A DNA stretch of 64,000 nt from NCBI GenBank assembly GCA_900149785.2, contig FSSI02000014.1, positions 27,271 to 91,270 on the forward strand, written 5' to 3'. Below are positions 23,820-32,047 of the stretch, one piece after another; position 1 is the first letter of the stretch; every line of letters begins with the position of its first letter. Made by a program: the position numbers and the translations under genes. The stretch is from Sodalinema lacuna_A. Its GTDB lineage: Bacteria; Cyanobacteriota; Cyanobacteriia; Cyanobacteriales; Geitlerinemataceae. The notes under the pieces are model-generated. The model ran no database searches and was not told the DNA's origin. It was given only the letters and a program-made list of their open reading frames with translations.

Positions 23820-25103
23820 ATGCTTGTTCTTGAGTTCAAAATCAAAGGGAAACCCCACCAATACGCGGCGATCGACGAAGCGATCCGAACCGCACAGTTC
23901 GTTCGTAACAAGGCACTGCGCTATTGGATGGATACTCCTGGGGTCAACAAATATGACCTTAATAAGTACTGTCGGGTACTCGCTCAAGAGTATGACTTTG
24001 CTCGAGAACTCAACAGCACGGCTCGTCAAGCTTCAGCAGAACGTGCTTGGTCGGCAATCGCTCGATTTTTCGAGAACTGTCGCCGGTCGGTTCCTGGCAA
24101 GAAGCGGTGCGACCCCGCGCCGTCGCACGGCGCCAGGGAACGCGCACCAAGAGAAGGATATCCCAGATTCAAAAAGAACAGTCGTTCCGTCGAGTACAAA
24201 ACTTCCGGCTGGAAGTTACTCGACCCCAAACACATTGTCTTTACCGACAAGAAAGAGATCGGACGACTCAAGTTAATTGGAACCTGGGATTTGGCGTTTT
24301 ACGGTACCGAACAAATCAAACGGGTTCGACTGGTTCGTAGAGCCGATGGCTATTACGCTCAGTTCTGCGTCAAAGTAGAGGTTCGAGAAGAACTCGAACC
24401 CTCAGGAAATACCGTGGGTTTAGATGTCGGACTCAAGGAGTTCTACACCGATTCCAACGGACAGACTGAACCGAACCCGAGGTTTTACCGAAACGCCGAG
24501 AAAAAGCTGAAACGCGCTCACCGAAGGGTGAGTAAAAAACAGAAAGGCTCTGCCAACCGGAAAAAAGCCGTTAATCGACTCGGACGAGTACACCTCAAAA
24601 TAAGTCGGCAACGTGAGGAACACGCCAAGAAACTGGCGCGTTGCGTAATCCGATCTAACGATTTGGTAGCCTATGAAGATTTGAGGATTAAGAATCTGGT
24701 GAGAAACCACTGTCTCGCCAAGTCGATTCACGATGCAGGTTGGTATCAATTCAGGAAGTGGTTGGAGCATTTTGGAGTGAAGTTTGGCAAGATTACCGTG
24801 GCGGTGAATCCTGCCTATACTTCTCAAAAATGCTCGAGTTGCGGCACGGTGGTTAAGAAAAGTCTCTCGACTCGAACTCACGTTTGTCAGTGTGGGTGCG
24901 AGTTGGATAGAGACCACAACGCAGCCATCAACATTCTGAATGCTACCTTAAGTACGGTAGGGCATACCGGAACTTGGGTCGATGACCCACACGCTTCTGG
25001 AGATTTGACCGCTACTTTGGCTGGTGCAAACCTGTCAGGGCAAGTCGGATCGTTGAATGAAGAATCCCCACGCCGTGATAGCTGGGGAGTGTCAATAAAA
25101 TAA
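23820..25103 (+). CDS. tnpB: TnpB RNA-guided endonuclease (IS605 family)
   Basis: 427 residues from the ATG at 23820 (the frame reaches back to 23763, but MLVLEFKIKGKPHQYAAIDE is the family start). The three RuvC acidic residues are present: GLDVG (near residue 202), YEDL (near 287) and DRDHNAAINIL (near 364), plus a zinc ribbon CSSC...CQCG. Enzymes of this family cut DNA guided by an omega-RNA made from the 3' end of the element; they help the transposon persist. One oddity: a GC-rich in-frame segment at 24104-24150 (PAPSHGARERAPRE) interrupts the usual PGKKGYPRFKK-type stretch. All catalytic residues are intact, so the protein is potentially active. Confidence 0.92.
   Translation: MLVLEFKIKGKPHQYAAIDEAIRTAQFVRNKALRYWMDTPGVNKYDLNKYCRVLAQEYDFARELNSTARQASAERAWSAIARFFENCRRSVPGKKRCDPAPSHGARERAPREGYPRFKKNSRSVEYKTSGWKLLDPKHIVFTDKKEIGRLKLIGTWDLAFYGTEQIKRVRLVRRADGYYAQFCVKVEVREELEPSGNTVGLDVGLKEFYTDSNGQTEPNPRFYRNAEKKLKRAHRRVSKKQKGSANRKKAVNRLGRVHLKISRQREEHAKKLARCVIRSNDLVAYEDLRIKNLVRNHCLAKSIHDAGWYQFRKWLEHFGVKFGKITVAVNPAYTSQKCSSCGTVVKKSLSTRTHVCQCGCELDRDHNAAINILNATLSTVGHTGTWVDDPHASGDLTATLAGANLSGQVGSLNEESPRRDSWGVSIK
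24104..24150. repeat. GC-rich palindromic insertion within tnpB
   Basis: GTGCGAC (24107-24113) is inverted as GTCGCAC (24122-24128), and GGTGCG (24106-24111) as CGCACC (24143-24148). The segment keeps the reading frame and adds roughly 16 residues to TnpB. It looks like a small mobile palindrome inserted in frame. Confidence 0.5.
24950..25101 (+). ncRNA. Probable omega-RNA (reRNA) region of the TnpB element
   Basis: In IS605-family elements the guide RNA is produced from the 3' end of tnpB through the right-end hairpin. The segment here covers the end of the gene and the palindrome before the GAGTGTC right end. The boundaries are inferred by analogy; the guide would be the bases immediately to the right. 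Confidence 0.35.
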
Positions 25104-25199
25104 ACTTAAGGCAGCGTTGATTAACCAGCAAAGTTGTAACCTAGCTCGTTTTCATCAGCGCTACTTGTTTTTTGTATCTCTATATTAAGGTAAACCAAC

Positions 25200-25487
25200 A
25201 TGGAAAATCGCCAAGAATATCAAGGTAAAATGGAAAGCCAACTCCAAGAATGGGGTGCTAAAATTGATGAACTCCAAGCCAAAGCCGACCAAGCCAGCGG
25301 CGATGCTAAACAGGAGTGGACTCAAAAAGTTGAAAACCTAAAATCTAAGCGAAATGAACTTCAACAACATCTCGCTGACCTAAAATCCTCCAGCGATGAT
25401 GCTTGGGATAGCTTGAAAACCGGCTTTCAAAATGCTTGGGATGAGTTTAGTCGCTCGGTAGACGAAGCAAAATCCAAGTTTAACTAA
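25200..25487 (+). CDS. Small charged coiled-coil protein
   Basis: 95 residues, almost entirely helical and rich in Lys, Glu, Gln and Ala: QEYQGKMESQLQEWGAKIDE, then a long heptad-like stretch to KTGFQNAWDEFSRSVDEAKS. No signal peptide and no membrane segment. The pattern recalls small apolipoprotein-like or stress-linked coiled-coil proteins common in cyanobacteria; I do not recognise a named family. An AAGG motif stands 12 bp before the ATG. It is a single gene following the IS element, with an inverted repeat just after its stop. Confidence 0.75.
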   Translation: MENRQEYQGKMESQLQEWGAKIDELQAKADQASGDAKQEWTQKVENLKSKRNELQQHLADLKSSSDDAWDSLKTGFQNAWDEFSRSVDEAKSKFN

Positions 25488-25508
25488 AACATTTGACTCA
25501 AACCCATC

Positions 25509-25546
25509 GTCCCCAGCGGTGAACGACCGAATAGCCGCTATGCTGG
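25509..25546. terminator. Inverted repeat after the coiled-coil gene
   Basis: CCCCAGCGG (25509-25517) pairs with CCGCT and GCTGGGG (25533-25546) with a two-base bulge. It lies between two convergent genes. There is no T tract, so it is a terminator-like hairpin rather than a classical intrinsic terminator. Confidence 0.4.
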
Positions 25547-25589
25547 GGGATTCTGGGGAAGGGGTGCAGGGGGCCGCCCCGACGGGTCA

Positions 25590-26477
25590 TCAAACCAGTT
25601 TAGCCCCCTGCTTGATTTTTTCAACGACGGGTTTGGGGGAAACGACGTGTTTATACAGTCCCAATTTGCGGGGAGATAATCCCATCGCCAAGCCCACCAG
25701 TTCCGTGATATAAAGAATCGGCATATTATAGGATTCTTGATAGGCTTCTTCAATGTCAGCTTGACGAAGTTCTAGGTTATTGGCACAGAGAGGACAGGCC
25801 AAAACGATACAATCGGCTCTGCGTTCTCTGGCTTCATCGAGAATTTTTTTGGTCAACTCAAAGGCCGTCTTTTTTTGAGAGACGAGGATTGGCCCACCAC
25901 AACATTTCGCTTTTGAACGAAAGTCAACGGGGGTTGCTCCACAAATTTCGGTGAGGCGATCGAGAGACACCGGAGACACGGGAGAATCCCAGCCGGTGAT
26001 ATCCTGAGGACGAGTCAAGAGACAGCCGTAATAGGAGGCGACCCTCAAGCCGTGGAGGGGATTGGTGATTTTAGAGGCGACATCAATGTCATTCCAGAGA
26101 ACATCAACCACATTGCGGACGCGGATGGCTTCGTCTTCGACGGATAGGCCCATATCCGACAACGTGGCGGCAATTTTGGGACCTTCTTGGGGATCGTCGA
26201 GGGCCTGAGCGGCTTTGGCGGACTTGTTGTAACAGCCCGAACACGAGGCCAGGAGATCTCGATGTTGCTGTTGGGCTAACACCACATTACGAGCGGCTAA
26301 GGCCATGGCCACGTCATGGGAGAGTCCAGCGGCGACGGAACCGCCACAACAGGACCAATCCTCAATTTCGTGCAGATGAACTCCTAATGCGTCGAGGACA
26401 ACTCGGGTGGAGATGTCAAATTCTTTGGCACTGGTATGTAAGCTACATCCAGGATAATAGGCGTATTCAGTAGTCAT
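25590..26477 (-). CDS. hdrB: Heterodisulfide reductase-like subunit B (first copy)
   Basis: 295 residues from the ATG at 26477. Two CCG domains are visible: YYPGCSLH with WSCCGG and, later, CSGCYN; then KCCGGPIL followed by LACPLCANNL. In methanogens HdrB carries the non-cubane Fe-S clusters that reduce the heterodisulfide; in bacteria and archaea that oxidise sulfur, Hdr-like (sHdr) complexes are thought to handle protein-bound sulfane sulfur. The gene starts 2 bp after the stop of hdrC (26480-27079) and is the last of a five-gene hdrC-B-A-C-B unit. The physiological electron acceptor cannot be read from the sequence. Confidence 0.88.
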   Translation of the reverse strand: MTTEYAYYPGCSLHTSAKEFDISTRVVLDALGVHLHEIEDWSCCGGSVAAGLSHDVAMALAARNVVLAQQQHRDLLASCSGCYNKSAKAAQALDDPQEGPKIAATLSDMGLSVEDEAIRVRNVVDVLWNDIDVASKITNPLHGLRVASYYGCLLTRPQDITGWDSPVSPVSLDRLTEICGATPVDFRSKAKCCGGPILVSQKKTAFELTKKILDEARERRADCIVLACPLCANNLELRQADIEEAYQESYNMPILYITELVGLAMGLSPRKLGLYKHVVSPKPVVEKIKQGAKLV

Positions 26478-26479
26478 GA

Positions 26480-27079
26480 TCAATCAGGGTTGTGGGTGCG
26501 AGTTCGTTTGCGTTTTTCGAGGGCATCATGGAATTGATCGGGGTTCTTGACGCTGGCCGGAAGGGGAGAGAGTTTGCCCTTGAGTGCCAGTTGAATCCCC
26601 AGGGGAGCTTGATCCACCATCGCTTTGAGTCCCCCATATTTCTGCATCAATTCTGGTTCAAAGAGGATGCCTCGTTTTTGGACTAACTCGACAAAGATTT
26701 CATGGAAACGAGTGGCATCATTTTCGATTCCTTCGCTGATGGCGATCGCCTTGGCCGCTTCAATCACATCCGAGGGACGAACGCCACGGGGACAACGGGA
26801 GGTGCAAATATAGCAGGAACTACAAAGCCAGAGGGTGTTACTTTTGAGAACGCTCTCCCAATCGCCGCGTTGCAACATCAGAATCAGTTTGCGGGGCGAT
26901 ACATCCATGCGATCGATGTTGGTACAGCCACCGCTACAGGTTCCGCATTGCATACAGGCGGAGATGGCGGCGGCTTGGCCCCCTTCGGCCAGGACTTTGG
27001 CCATGGCCCCTCCATTCATGCGATCGCCGTCAACTTGGCGATCGACTTTCAGGCCAAAAAAGCATTTCTTGCGTTTCAT
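26480..27079 (-). CDS. hdrC: Heterodisulfide reductase-like subunit C (first copy)
   Basis: 199 residues with two classical [4Fe-4S] motifs, CMQCGTCSGGC (about residues 42-52) and CSSCYICTSRCPRG (86-99), which carry electrons between the HdrA flavin and HdrB. Its start codon overlaps the hdrA stop (ATGA), giving tight translational coupling. The first 24 residues (KRKKCFFGLKVDRQ) are basic and may be an extension: an internal ATG at residue 21 is an alternative start. The C-terminal third is helical and typical for HdrC proteins. Confidence 0.88.
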   Translation of the reverse strand: MKRKKCFFGLKVDRQVDGDRMNGGAMAKVLAEGGQAAAISACMQCGTCSGGCTNIDRMDVSPRKLILMLQRGDWESVLKSNTLWLCSSCYICTSRCPRGVRPSDVIEAAKAIAISEGIENDATRFHEIFVELVQKRGILFEPELMQKYGGLKAMVDQAPLGIQLALKGKLSPLPASVKNPDQFHDALEKRKRTRTHNPD

Positions 27080-28161
27080 GTTCGTCCTCCTAAATTTGAC
27101 AATTCCATCCCGGCCAATCGTCCCTGAGATGAGCCATTCATCCCATTCATCGGGGCCGACGTGGCTAAGAAGCCCGCGATATCCGCCGCCGCTGAACGTC
27201 CATCGGTAATTGACTCCACAATCGCCTTAGGACCCGTCGCCGTTCCCGCCAGGAAAATTCCGGGGCGATGTGAGGCGTTATTGGAATACTGCTGATGAGC
27301 CGTTTCATAAAAGCGGTCTACGCCAGTTTTCAAACCCGCCACCTCGGACAACTCGGAATTCCCGCACATTCCCACCATCAAGACCAGTAAATCCACCGTC
27401 AATCGCATCGGTCGAGAGGTTAAGGTATCCTCAACCCGCAACAGCAAACTGCCATTATTCTGTTCACTGGCTTCGGACAGGCGACCGCGAATAAATTGCA
27501 CGCCATACTCTTCCTGAGAACTTCGGTACAATTCTTCATAGCCGCGACCAAAAACGCGAATGTCCATATACAGGGAGAACACCTCACAATCGGGCAGCAA
27601 TTCCTTGAGTCCAATCGACACTTTCACGGAATTGGTACAGCAAACCCGAGAACAATAGTTATTGTTCACCTGCTGATCTCGGGAGCCGACACAGTGAACC
27701 ATGGCCACTTTTTTGGGAATCTTGCCCGCCGCCGTTCTCACCTGCTTCTGTTTGAGCATGGCATCAAAGTCAATGGAAGTGATGGTATTGTCATAAAGAC
27801 CATAGCCATACTCTTCCTTGAAGGTGGCATCAAAGTGGCGGAATCCCGTGGCAACCAAAATGGCATTGGCCGCAATCTCTTTCCCCGTTGATGTGGTGAC
27901 CCGGAAATTCGGGGCCGCTCCCTCAATTTTTTCCACGGAACAATCCGTTAAAATCTCAGTTCCTCGTAAATCCTGTTTTAAGCGATCGACAATTTCTGAA
28001 CCGGGGGTAAAATCGGGGAAAACTTTATACCAATTCTTGACATATCCCCCAACCTGTGATTCTTTTTCAATTAAAACCACATCATAGCCAAAATCTCGTA
28101 GGCGTCCAGCGGCGGACAATCCAGCCACACCACCACCAATAATTACAACTGTCTGACTCAT
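27076..28161 (-). CDS. hdrA: HdrA-like FAD-dependent oxidoreductase
   Basis: 361 residues. N-terminal FAD-binding VVIIGGGVAGLSAAGRLRDF, then the characteristic VHCVGSRDQQ followed by CSRVCCTNSVK (cysteine-rich loop of HdrA) and a C-terminal FLAGTATGPK motif with a second FAD contact. It is the short form without the extra ferredoxin domains of methanogen HdrA, as in sHdr systems of sulfur oxidisers. HdrA forms the core linking two HdrC-HdrB pairs here encoded on both sides. It is followed, with ATGA overlap, by hdrC. A second flavin site for bifurcation is not evident. Confidence 0.9.
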   Translation of the reverse strand: MSQTVVIIGGGVAGLSAAGRLRDFGYDVVLIEKESQVGGYVKNWYKVFPDFTPGSEIVDRLKQDLRGTEILTDCSVEKIEGAAPNFRVTTSTGKEIAANAILVATGFRHFDATFKEEYGYGLYDNTITSIDFDAMLKQKQVRTAAGKIPKKVAMVHCVGSRDQQVNNNYCSRVCCTNSVKVSIGLKELLPDCEVFSLYMDIRVFGRGYEELYRSSQEEYGVQFIRGRLSEASEQNNGSLLLRVEDTLTSRPMRLTVDLLVLMVGMCGNSELSEVAGLKTGVDRFYETAHQQYSNNASHRPGIFLAGTATGPKAIVESITDGRSAAADIAGFLATSAPMNGMNGSSQGRLAGMELSNLGGRT

Positions 28162-28261
28162 TCTCTTAATCCTCGTATTACATCATCGGGTTGGTTCAAC
28201 GTCTCTAGGAAAGGGGCAAGTTTCGCAACGGTTATTTCGTCCGATTCTGCCCCGAAGACTC

Positions 28262-29308
28262 CTAAAAAGGTCGCCGCCGTTCTTCAAAAGTTTTCGACGT
28301 GTCATAGGGAATGCCAATTTGGTCTAACAAGGGTTCAATGGGAACCACTTTGGCATTTAAACCACAATCCTTGAACGGGTCATAGCCCAAGAGTAAGCCG
28401 GTTAATTGGGCATAGTCCAAAATGCTGACATTAAATTCTTCTTCCAGAGCATCTTTGATGGTTCCTTGTTCGGCATCTAAAAACACCGTACAACCAGGAC
28501 AGTTGGTGAGCATCAAACGACAATCGGGATGAGCTTCTTTGAGGCTTTTGAGTTTCTTGTAGACACTGCTAGCGGTGTAGTCGCGGTTTTCGGCAAAGGC
28601 ACATTGACGGAAGCCCATGCCACAACAATGTCGCCGTTCAGGATAGTCCACAATCTCGGCTCCAAAGGCTTGTAATAGTCCCACTAAGACTTGGGGAAAT
28701 TCAACGCCACCCATCGCTTCACCGGGGAAGATTTTGCCATAGTGACAGCCAATGTGGTCAACGGCTTTGACACCTTTGAGACTATACTTAGCTTTTTCGG
28801 CCAGTTTATGGCGATTGGCAAAAAACACATCGGAGGCATGAACAACGGATGGCCGTTCGCCGGAGACATGGGGAATCCAAAAGTCTCGCCCGGTGGTTTC
28901 TTTGAGGGTTTTTTCGGTGTACTCCCGCAGTTCGGGTTCTTCTTCCCAAAGTTTAATGACTTCGGTGTAGTTAGCAAAGGAGGTGACGCAGAAGGAAAAG
29001 AGATTGTCAACCCCTTGTTCATAATGAGCCACGGAAAAGTTGCGGGCTGCCACGACCATTTGTGTGTCCAGATTGGAGACATCGCCGTGATAGCCAATGG
29101 CACCGCATGAGGTATGGCCAGGTGCTTCTCTGAGGTCGATGCCTAAGTCATTTTTCAAGACTTTATAGGCAATTCCTTCGGTATAGGGGGCGGTACTTTG
29201 CAAGAAGCAACTGCGGAAGCATCCCCAAAGTTGACCTCCGTCATCGTCAACGGTGGGAACTTCTTTTTGGTGGGTTTCCCAGAGGCGGTTTTCGCGTTTA
29301 ACTTTCAT
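28262..29308 (-). CDS. hdrB: Heterodisulfide reductase-like subunit B (second copy)
   Basis: 348 residues, longer than the first HdrB. The N-terminal half carries FRSCFLQSTAPY and a CGAIGYHGD segment; the C-terminal half has DHIGCHYGK, RRHCCGMGFRQC and LTNCPGCTVFLD, the two CCG repeats that bind the active-site Fe-S clusters. It forms, with the preceding HdrC (29464-30180), the second C/B pair of the operon. The 155 bp between it and hdrC is filled by a heptamer repeat array, while the 100 bp to hdrA looks ordinary. Its sequence is clearly different from the first HdrB, as in sHdr loci with two non-identical B subunits. Confidence 0.87.
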   Translation of the reverse strand: MKVKRENRLWETHQKEVPTVDDDGGQLWGCFRSCFLQSTAPYTEGIAYKVLKNDLGIDLREAPGHTSCGAIGYHGDVSNLDTQMVVAARNFSVAHYEQGVDNLFSFCVTSFANYTEVIKLWEEEPELREYTEKTLKETTGRDFWIPHVSGERPSVVHASDVFFANRHKLAEKAKYSLKGVKAVDHIGCHYGKIFPGEAMGGVEFPQVLVGLLQAFGAEIVDYPERRHCCGMGFRQCAFAENRDYTASSVYKKLKSLKEAHPDCRLMLTNCPGCTVFLDAEQGTIKDALEEEFNVSILDYAQLTGLLLGYDPFKDCGLNAKVVPIEPLLDQIGIPYDTSKTFEERRRPF

Positions 29309-29319
29309 GAGTGATTAGG

Positions 29320-29396
29320 GAATAGGGAACAGGGGAGAAGAAGGCAAAAGGGAATAGGGAACAGGGAACAGGGAATAGGGAACAGGGAACAGGGAG
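29320..29396. repeat. Heptamer array (GGGAACA/GGGAATA)n between hdrC and hdrB
   Basis: About nine GGGAACA and GGGAATA heptamers plus one GAAGGCAAAAG unit, same family as 1051-1190. Here it lies inside an operon, directly before the hdrB start codon (minus strand) where it could affect mRNA structure. Confidence 0.85.
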
Positions 29397-29463
29397 ACCC
29401 TAGCCTTAGCCGTTCTTCGGAGAGAAGAAATCATGGGGCCGCTGGACCGTGGGCGGTGGGCGG

Positions 29464-30180
29464 TTAACGGGATTTCGATTTAGGAAGGTCGTAGTTGCGG
29501 CTGTCCGCTGTGTCTAACCAGGTTTGCCAGTATTTATCAACTTCGGCTTTACTGCCGAGTTTGCGTTCCATACCCGCTTCGACTGCATCCATGAGGGTAA
29601 CAGCACCGGTTTTGTGATAAATTTCCCGCAACTCATCCAAATCTTCCTCAGGAATTTGACGGTGAGACCCGGCACTGTTTTCTAGGTTCATGGGAACGCC
29701 CCACCATTCCCGCATTTCCGCTTGATGTTCGTAGTAGTATTCCCAGTTTTCGCCGAGTTCGGGGAAATGGTCTGGGGCTATGTTTTCTGCGAGTAAGGTA
29801 TAGCCCCGTTTCAACATATTTTCCCCGAATAGCCGCTTGGCGATGAGTTGTTGTCGTCCTTTTTCGGACTCGGCGAAGTAGCCATGGCGGACGGACAGCC
29901 GACGCAGGGCTAACACAACTGAGGCGGGACTGTTACCTCGGGGACAGCGGGTTTTACAAGAAAAACATTGTCCACAAAACCAGATTTTGTCGGATTTGAG
30001 GAGTTCTTCGATGATGAGGTCGTCATCTTGAGTTGAGACGATGTTCATCACTTCCCGAGGGGAGTAGTCATAGACTTCAGCCGCTGGGCAAACGGCGGTA
30101 CACACACCACAGTTTAGACAGGCGTTCATCCCATGCTGGAAAAGAATGTCTTGTTCGAGTTCGTCATAGAGTTGTCCCAT
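29464..30180 (-). CDS. hdrC: Heterodisulfide reductase-like subunit C (second copy)
   Basis: 238 residues from the ATG at 30180, which has a GGAGG ribosome binding site 11 bp upstream; a TTG six codons earlier overlaps that site and is unlikely. Two [4Fe-4S] motifs: CLNCGVCTAVCPA and CGQCFSCKTRCPRG. The C-terminal half is extended (about 100 residues beyond the usual HdrC) with WWGVPMNLE and a helical end. It opens the hdrC-hdrB-hdrA-hdrC-hdrB unit, 269 bp downstream of the sqr gene and its terminator. Role: electron transfer within the Hdr-like complex. Confidence 0.87.
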   Translation of the reverse strand: MGQLYDELEQDILFQHGMNACLNCGVCTAVCPAAEVYDYSPREVMNIVSTQDDDLIIEELLKSDKIWFCGQCFSCKTRCPRGNSPASVVLALRRLSVRHGYFAESEKGRQQLIAKRLFGENMLKRGYTLLAENIAPDHFPELGENWEYYYEHQAEMREWWGVPMNLENSAGSHRQIPEEDLDELREIYHKTGAVTLMDAVEAGMERKLGSKAEVDKYWQTWLDTADSRNYDLPKSKSR

Positions 30181-30366
30181 TGGCTGAATATCCTCCAAGT
30201 TGTTTTAGTTACATCTCAGTGCTGTCTAAGGGGTCTCTCAGTTGCCTTATCAGTTGCCTTAGACGAATAGAAGATAGCGTATATGTCTATGTAGCTATGA
30301 TATAACCTAAACCGGCTACTCCTCATTTTTGTTACATAACTTAATATAAATGGAGTGATTAATCAT

Positions 30367-30406
30367 AAAAACCCCCTAACCCAGTCTTGAATCCGAGGTT
30401 AGGGGG
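30367..30406 (-). terminator. Rho-independent terminator of sqr
   Basis: On the minus strand, CCCCCTAACC pairs perfectly with GGTTAGGGGG (10-bp stem, 15-base loop) and is followed by TTTTT. It is 61 bp after the sqr stop codon, so sqr and hdr are probably separate transcripts. The remaining 30199-30367 must hold the hdr promoter. Confidence 0.85.
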
Positions 30407-30467
30407 AGGAGTTGCAGTGAATGAACGCGAAATCTGCCCCAGGAGAGCGTTAACGGGGCCAAGAGAC

Positions 30468-31778
30468 TTAACCGCGCCAGCGGAAGGGTTTGATATAGTT
30501 GCCTTCAAAGGGTTTCCCGGTCAACATTCGATTCCAGTAAATCCAGGGGAGAGCGTGTTTTTTCATCAACCACATCACCCAACGCTCTTTGGTGGGGTTG
30601 AGGGGGAAACTCGAGGTCGGCTGGCAGTTGTAGCCATCAAACTCGGCCATGACGGTTTTGTCATAACCGGTAATCAGAGGACAGCAGGTGTAACCGTCAT
30701 ATTCCGAGACGAGGGGCCTTGAGTTGAAGAAGCTGAGTAGGTTTTGGGCAACGACGGGGGCCTGTTTACGGACGGCGGCGGCGGTTTTGGAGGTGGGGGC
30801 GGAGGAAGCGTCGCCGAGGCTGAAGATATTAGGATAACGCTTGTGTTGCAAGGTTCCGGGATAGATATCGACCCAACCATAGGGACTCTCGGGGTCTGCT
30901 AGGGGACTGTGTTTAATGAAATCTGGCGCACTCTGGGGAGGGGCGACATGGATGAAGTTGTAGGGAATGCTGACTTCATCGACGGGGGTGTCATTTTCGA
31001 GAATCTCAAAGATGGCTTCTTGCTGCTCGCCTTTAATCTCTTTAAGGTTATGGGCGAATTTAACCTTAATCTCGCGCTCTTTGGCGACTTTTCCTAGGAC
31101 GTTGGCATAGGCTTCAACGCCAAACATACGGGTGTTTGGGGTCAGAAACATGACATCTGAGCGGTCTCGCAGGCCCATTTTGCTGCGGAAGTGGTCGTCG
31201 GCCATGTACATGATTTTTTGGGGAGCGCCGCCACATTTGATGGGGGTGTTTGGATAGGTGAATAGGGCGTTCCCACCGCTGAAGTTACGGATGCTTTCCC
31301 AGGTGTAGGGGGCGTATTTGGGGGAGTAGTTGCTGGTGACTCCGTTTTTGCCGATGGCGTCTTTGAGTCCTTTGATGAGATGCCAGTTAATTTGGATGCC
31401 TGGACAGACGATTAGGCCGTCATACTCAACCTGTAGGTTGCCGGTGGTTAGGACGGCGTTTTGCTCTGGCTTGAATTCGGTGGCTCGTTCGATAATCCAG
31501 GTGACGCTTTTGGGTATCACCTGGTGTTGCGCTTTGACGGTGTCTTCGATTTGAAACACGCCACCACCGGTTAGGGTCCAACCCGGTTGATAGTAGTGTT
31601 TCTCAGACGGTTCGACGATGGCAATGCTGAGGGAGGGGTCTTGTTTGAGGAGTAGGGAGGCGGTGGTGATGCCCGCTGCACCTCCTCCGATAATGACAAT
31701 GGGGTAATGGACAACTTTACGGGGTTTTTCGTCATCCAAGGCAGGGGTATTCTCGGAGGCTTGCAGAGTCGAAGACAT
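30468..31778 (-). CDS. sqr: Sulfide:quinone oxidoreductase
   Basis: 436 residues from the ATG at 31778 (an upstream GTG at 31859 would add 27 residues not typical of the family). FAD-binding IVIIGGGAAGITTASLLL near the N-terminus, KCGGAPQKIMYMAD in the middle and a C-terminal CCPLITGYDKTVMAEFDGY stretch fit the type II SQR group. It oxidises sulfide to sulfane sulfur or polysulfide and reduces plastoquinone; in cyanobacteria this allows sulfide tolerance or sulfide-driven anoxygenic photosynthesis. The hdr unit lies just downstream. The upstream region holds an inverted repeat that might be an operator. Confidence 0.92.
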   Translation of the reverse strand: MSSTLQASENTPALDDEKPRKVVHYPIVIIGGGAAGITTASLLLKQDPSLSIAIVEPSEKHYYQPGWTLTGGGVFQIEDTVKAQHQVIPKSVTWIIERATEFKPEQNAVLTTGNLQVEYDGLIVCPGIQINWHLIKGLKDAIGKNGVTSNYSPKYAPYTWESIRNFSGGNALFTYPNTPIKCGGAPQKIMYMADDHFRSKMGLRDRSDVMFLTPNTRMFGVEAYANVLGKVAKEREIKVKFAHNLKEIKGEQQEAIFEILENDTPVDEVSIPYNFIHVAPPQSAPDFIKHSPLADPESPYGWVDIYPGTLQHKRYPNIFSLGDASSAPTSKTAAAVRKQAPVVAQNLLSFFNSRPLVSEYDGYTCCPLITGYDKTVMAEFDGYNCQPTSSFPLNPTKERWVMWLMKKHALPWIYWNRMLTGKPFEGNYIKPFRWRG

Positions 31779-32047
31779 AGTTGAGGGGAACTTAAAGGAT
31801 GATTTGGACAAAAATTGGGACTGTGATTTGTACGGGGGGTTGTACAAAAAATCGGCCACGACACGGGTTGCCTTCTGTTGGCTGTGAACTCTAAGGTGAC
31901 GACCCGCTTTATTAAATTTTGTTTCTAGTTCTAAGGTTATATTACTACTCTACAGTATGTCTTGTTTCGTGGCAAGGGTGACGGGTCGCCCCCTAAGCCC
32001 AGACCGGTCAAGTTTTATCGGATTTTTCTTGACAAAAAATAAAATAT

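Larger units (their letters stand above)
23733..25101 (+). mobile_element. TnpB-only IS200/IS605-type element
   Basis: A tnpB gene without tnpA, flanked on the left by the hairpin CCGTCCTTCTAGGACGG and on the right by the sequence GAATCCCCACGCCGTG and a GCTGGGGAGTGTC segment, the usual kind of subterminal palindrome at IS605-family ends. The right end lies inside the tnpB reading frame, which ends in EESPRRDSWGVSIK. Exact ends and target site are not fixed. It would need a TnpA supplied from elsewhere to move. Confidence 0.75.

Noticed and set aside
25519..25713. 64-codon plus-strand frame after the coiled-coil gene
   Set aside because: Overlaps the hairpin and the antisense end of hdrB; no start signal.
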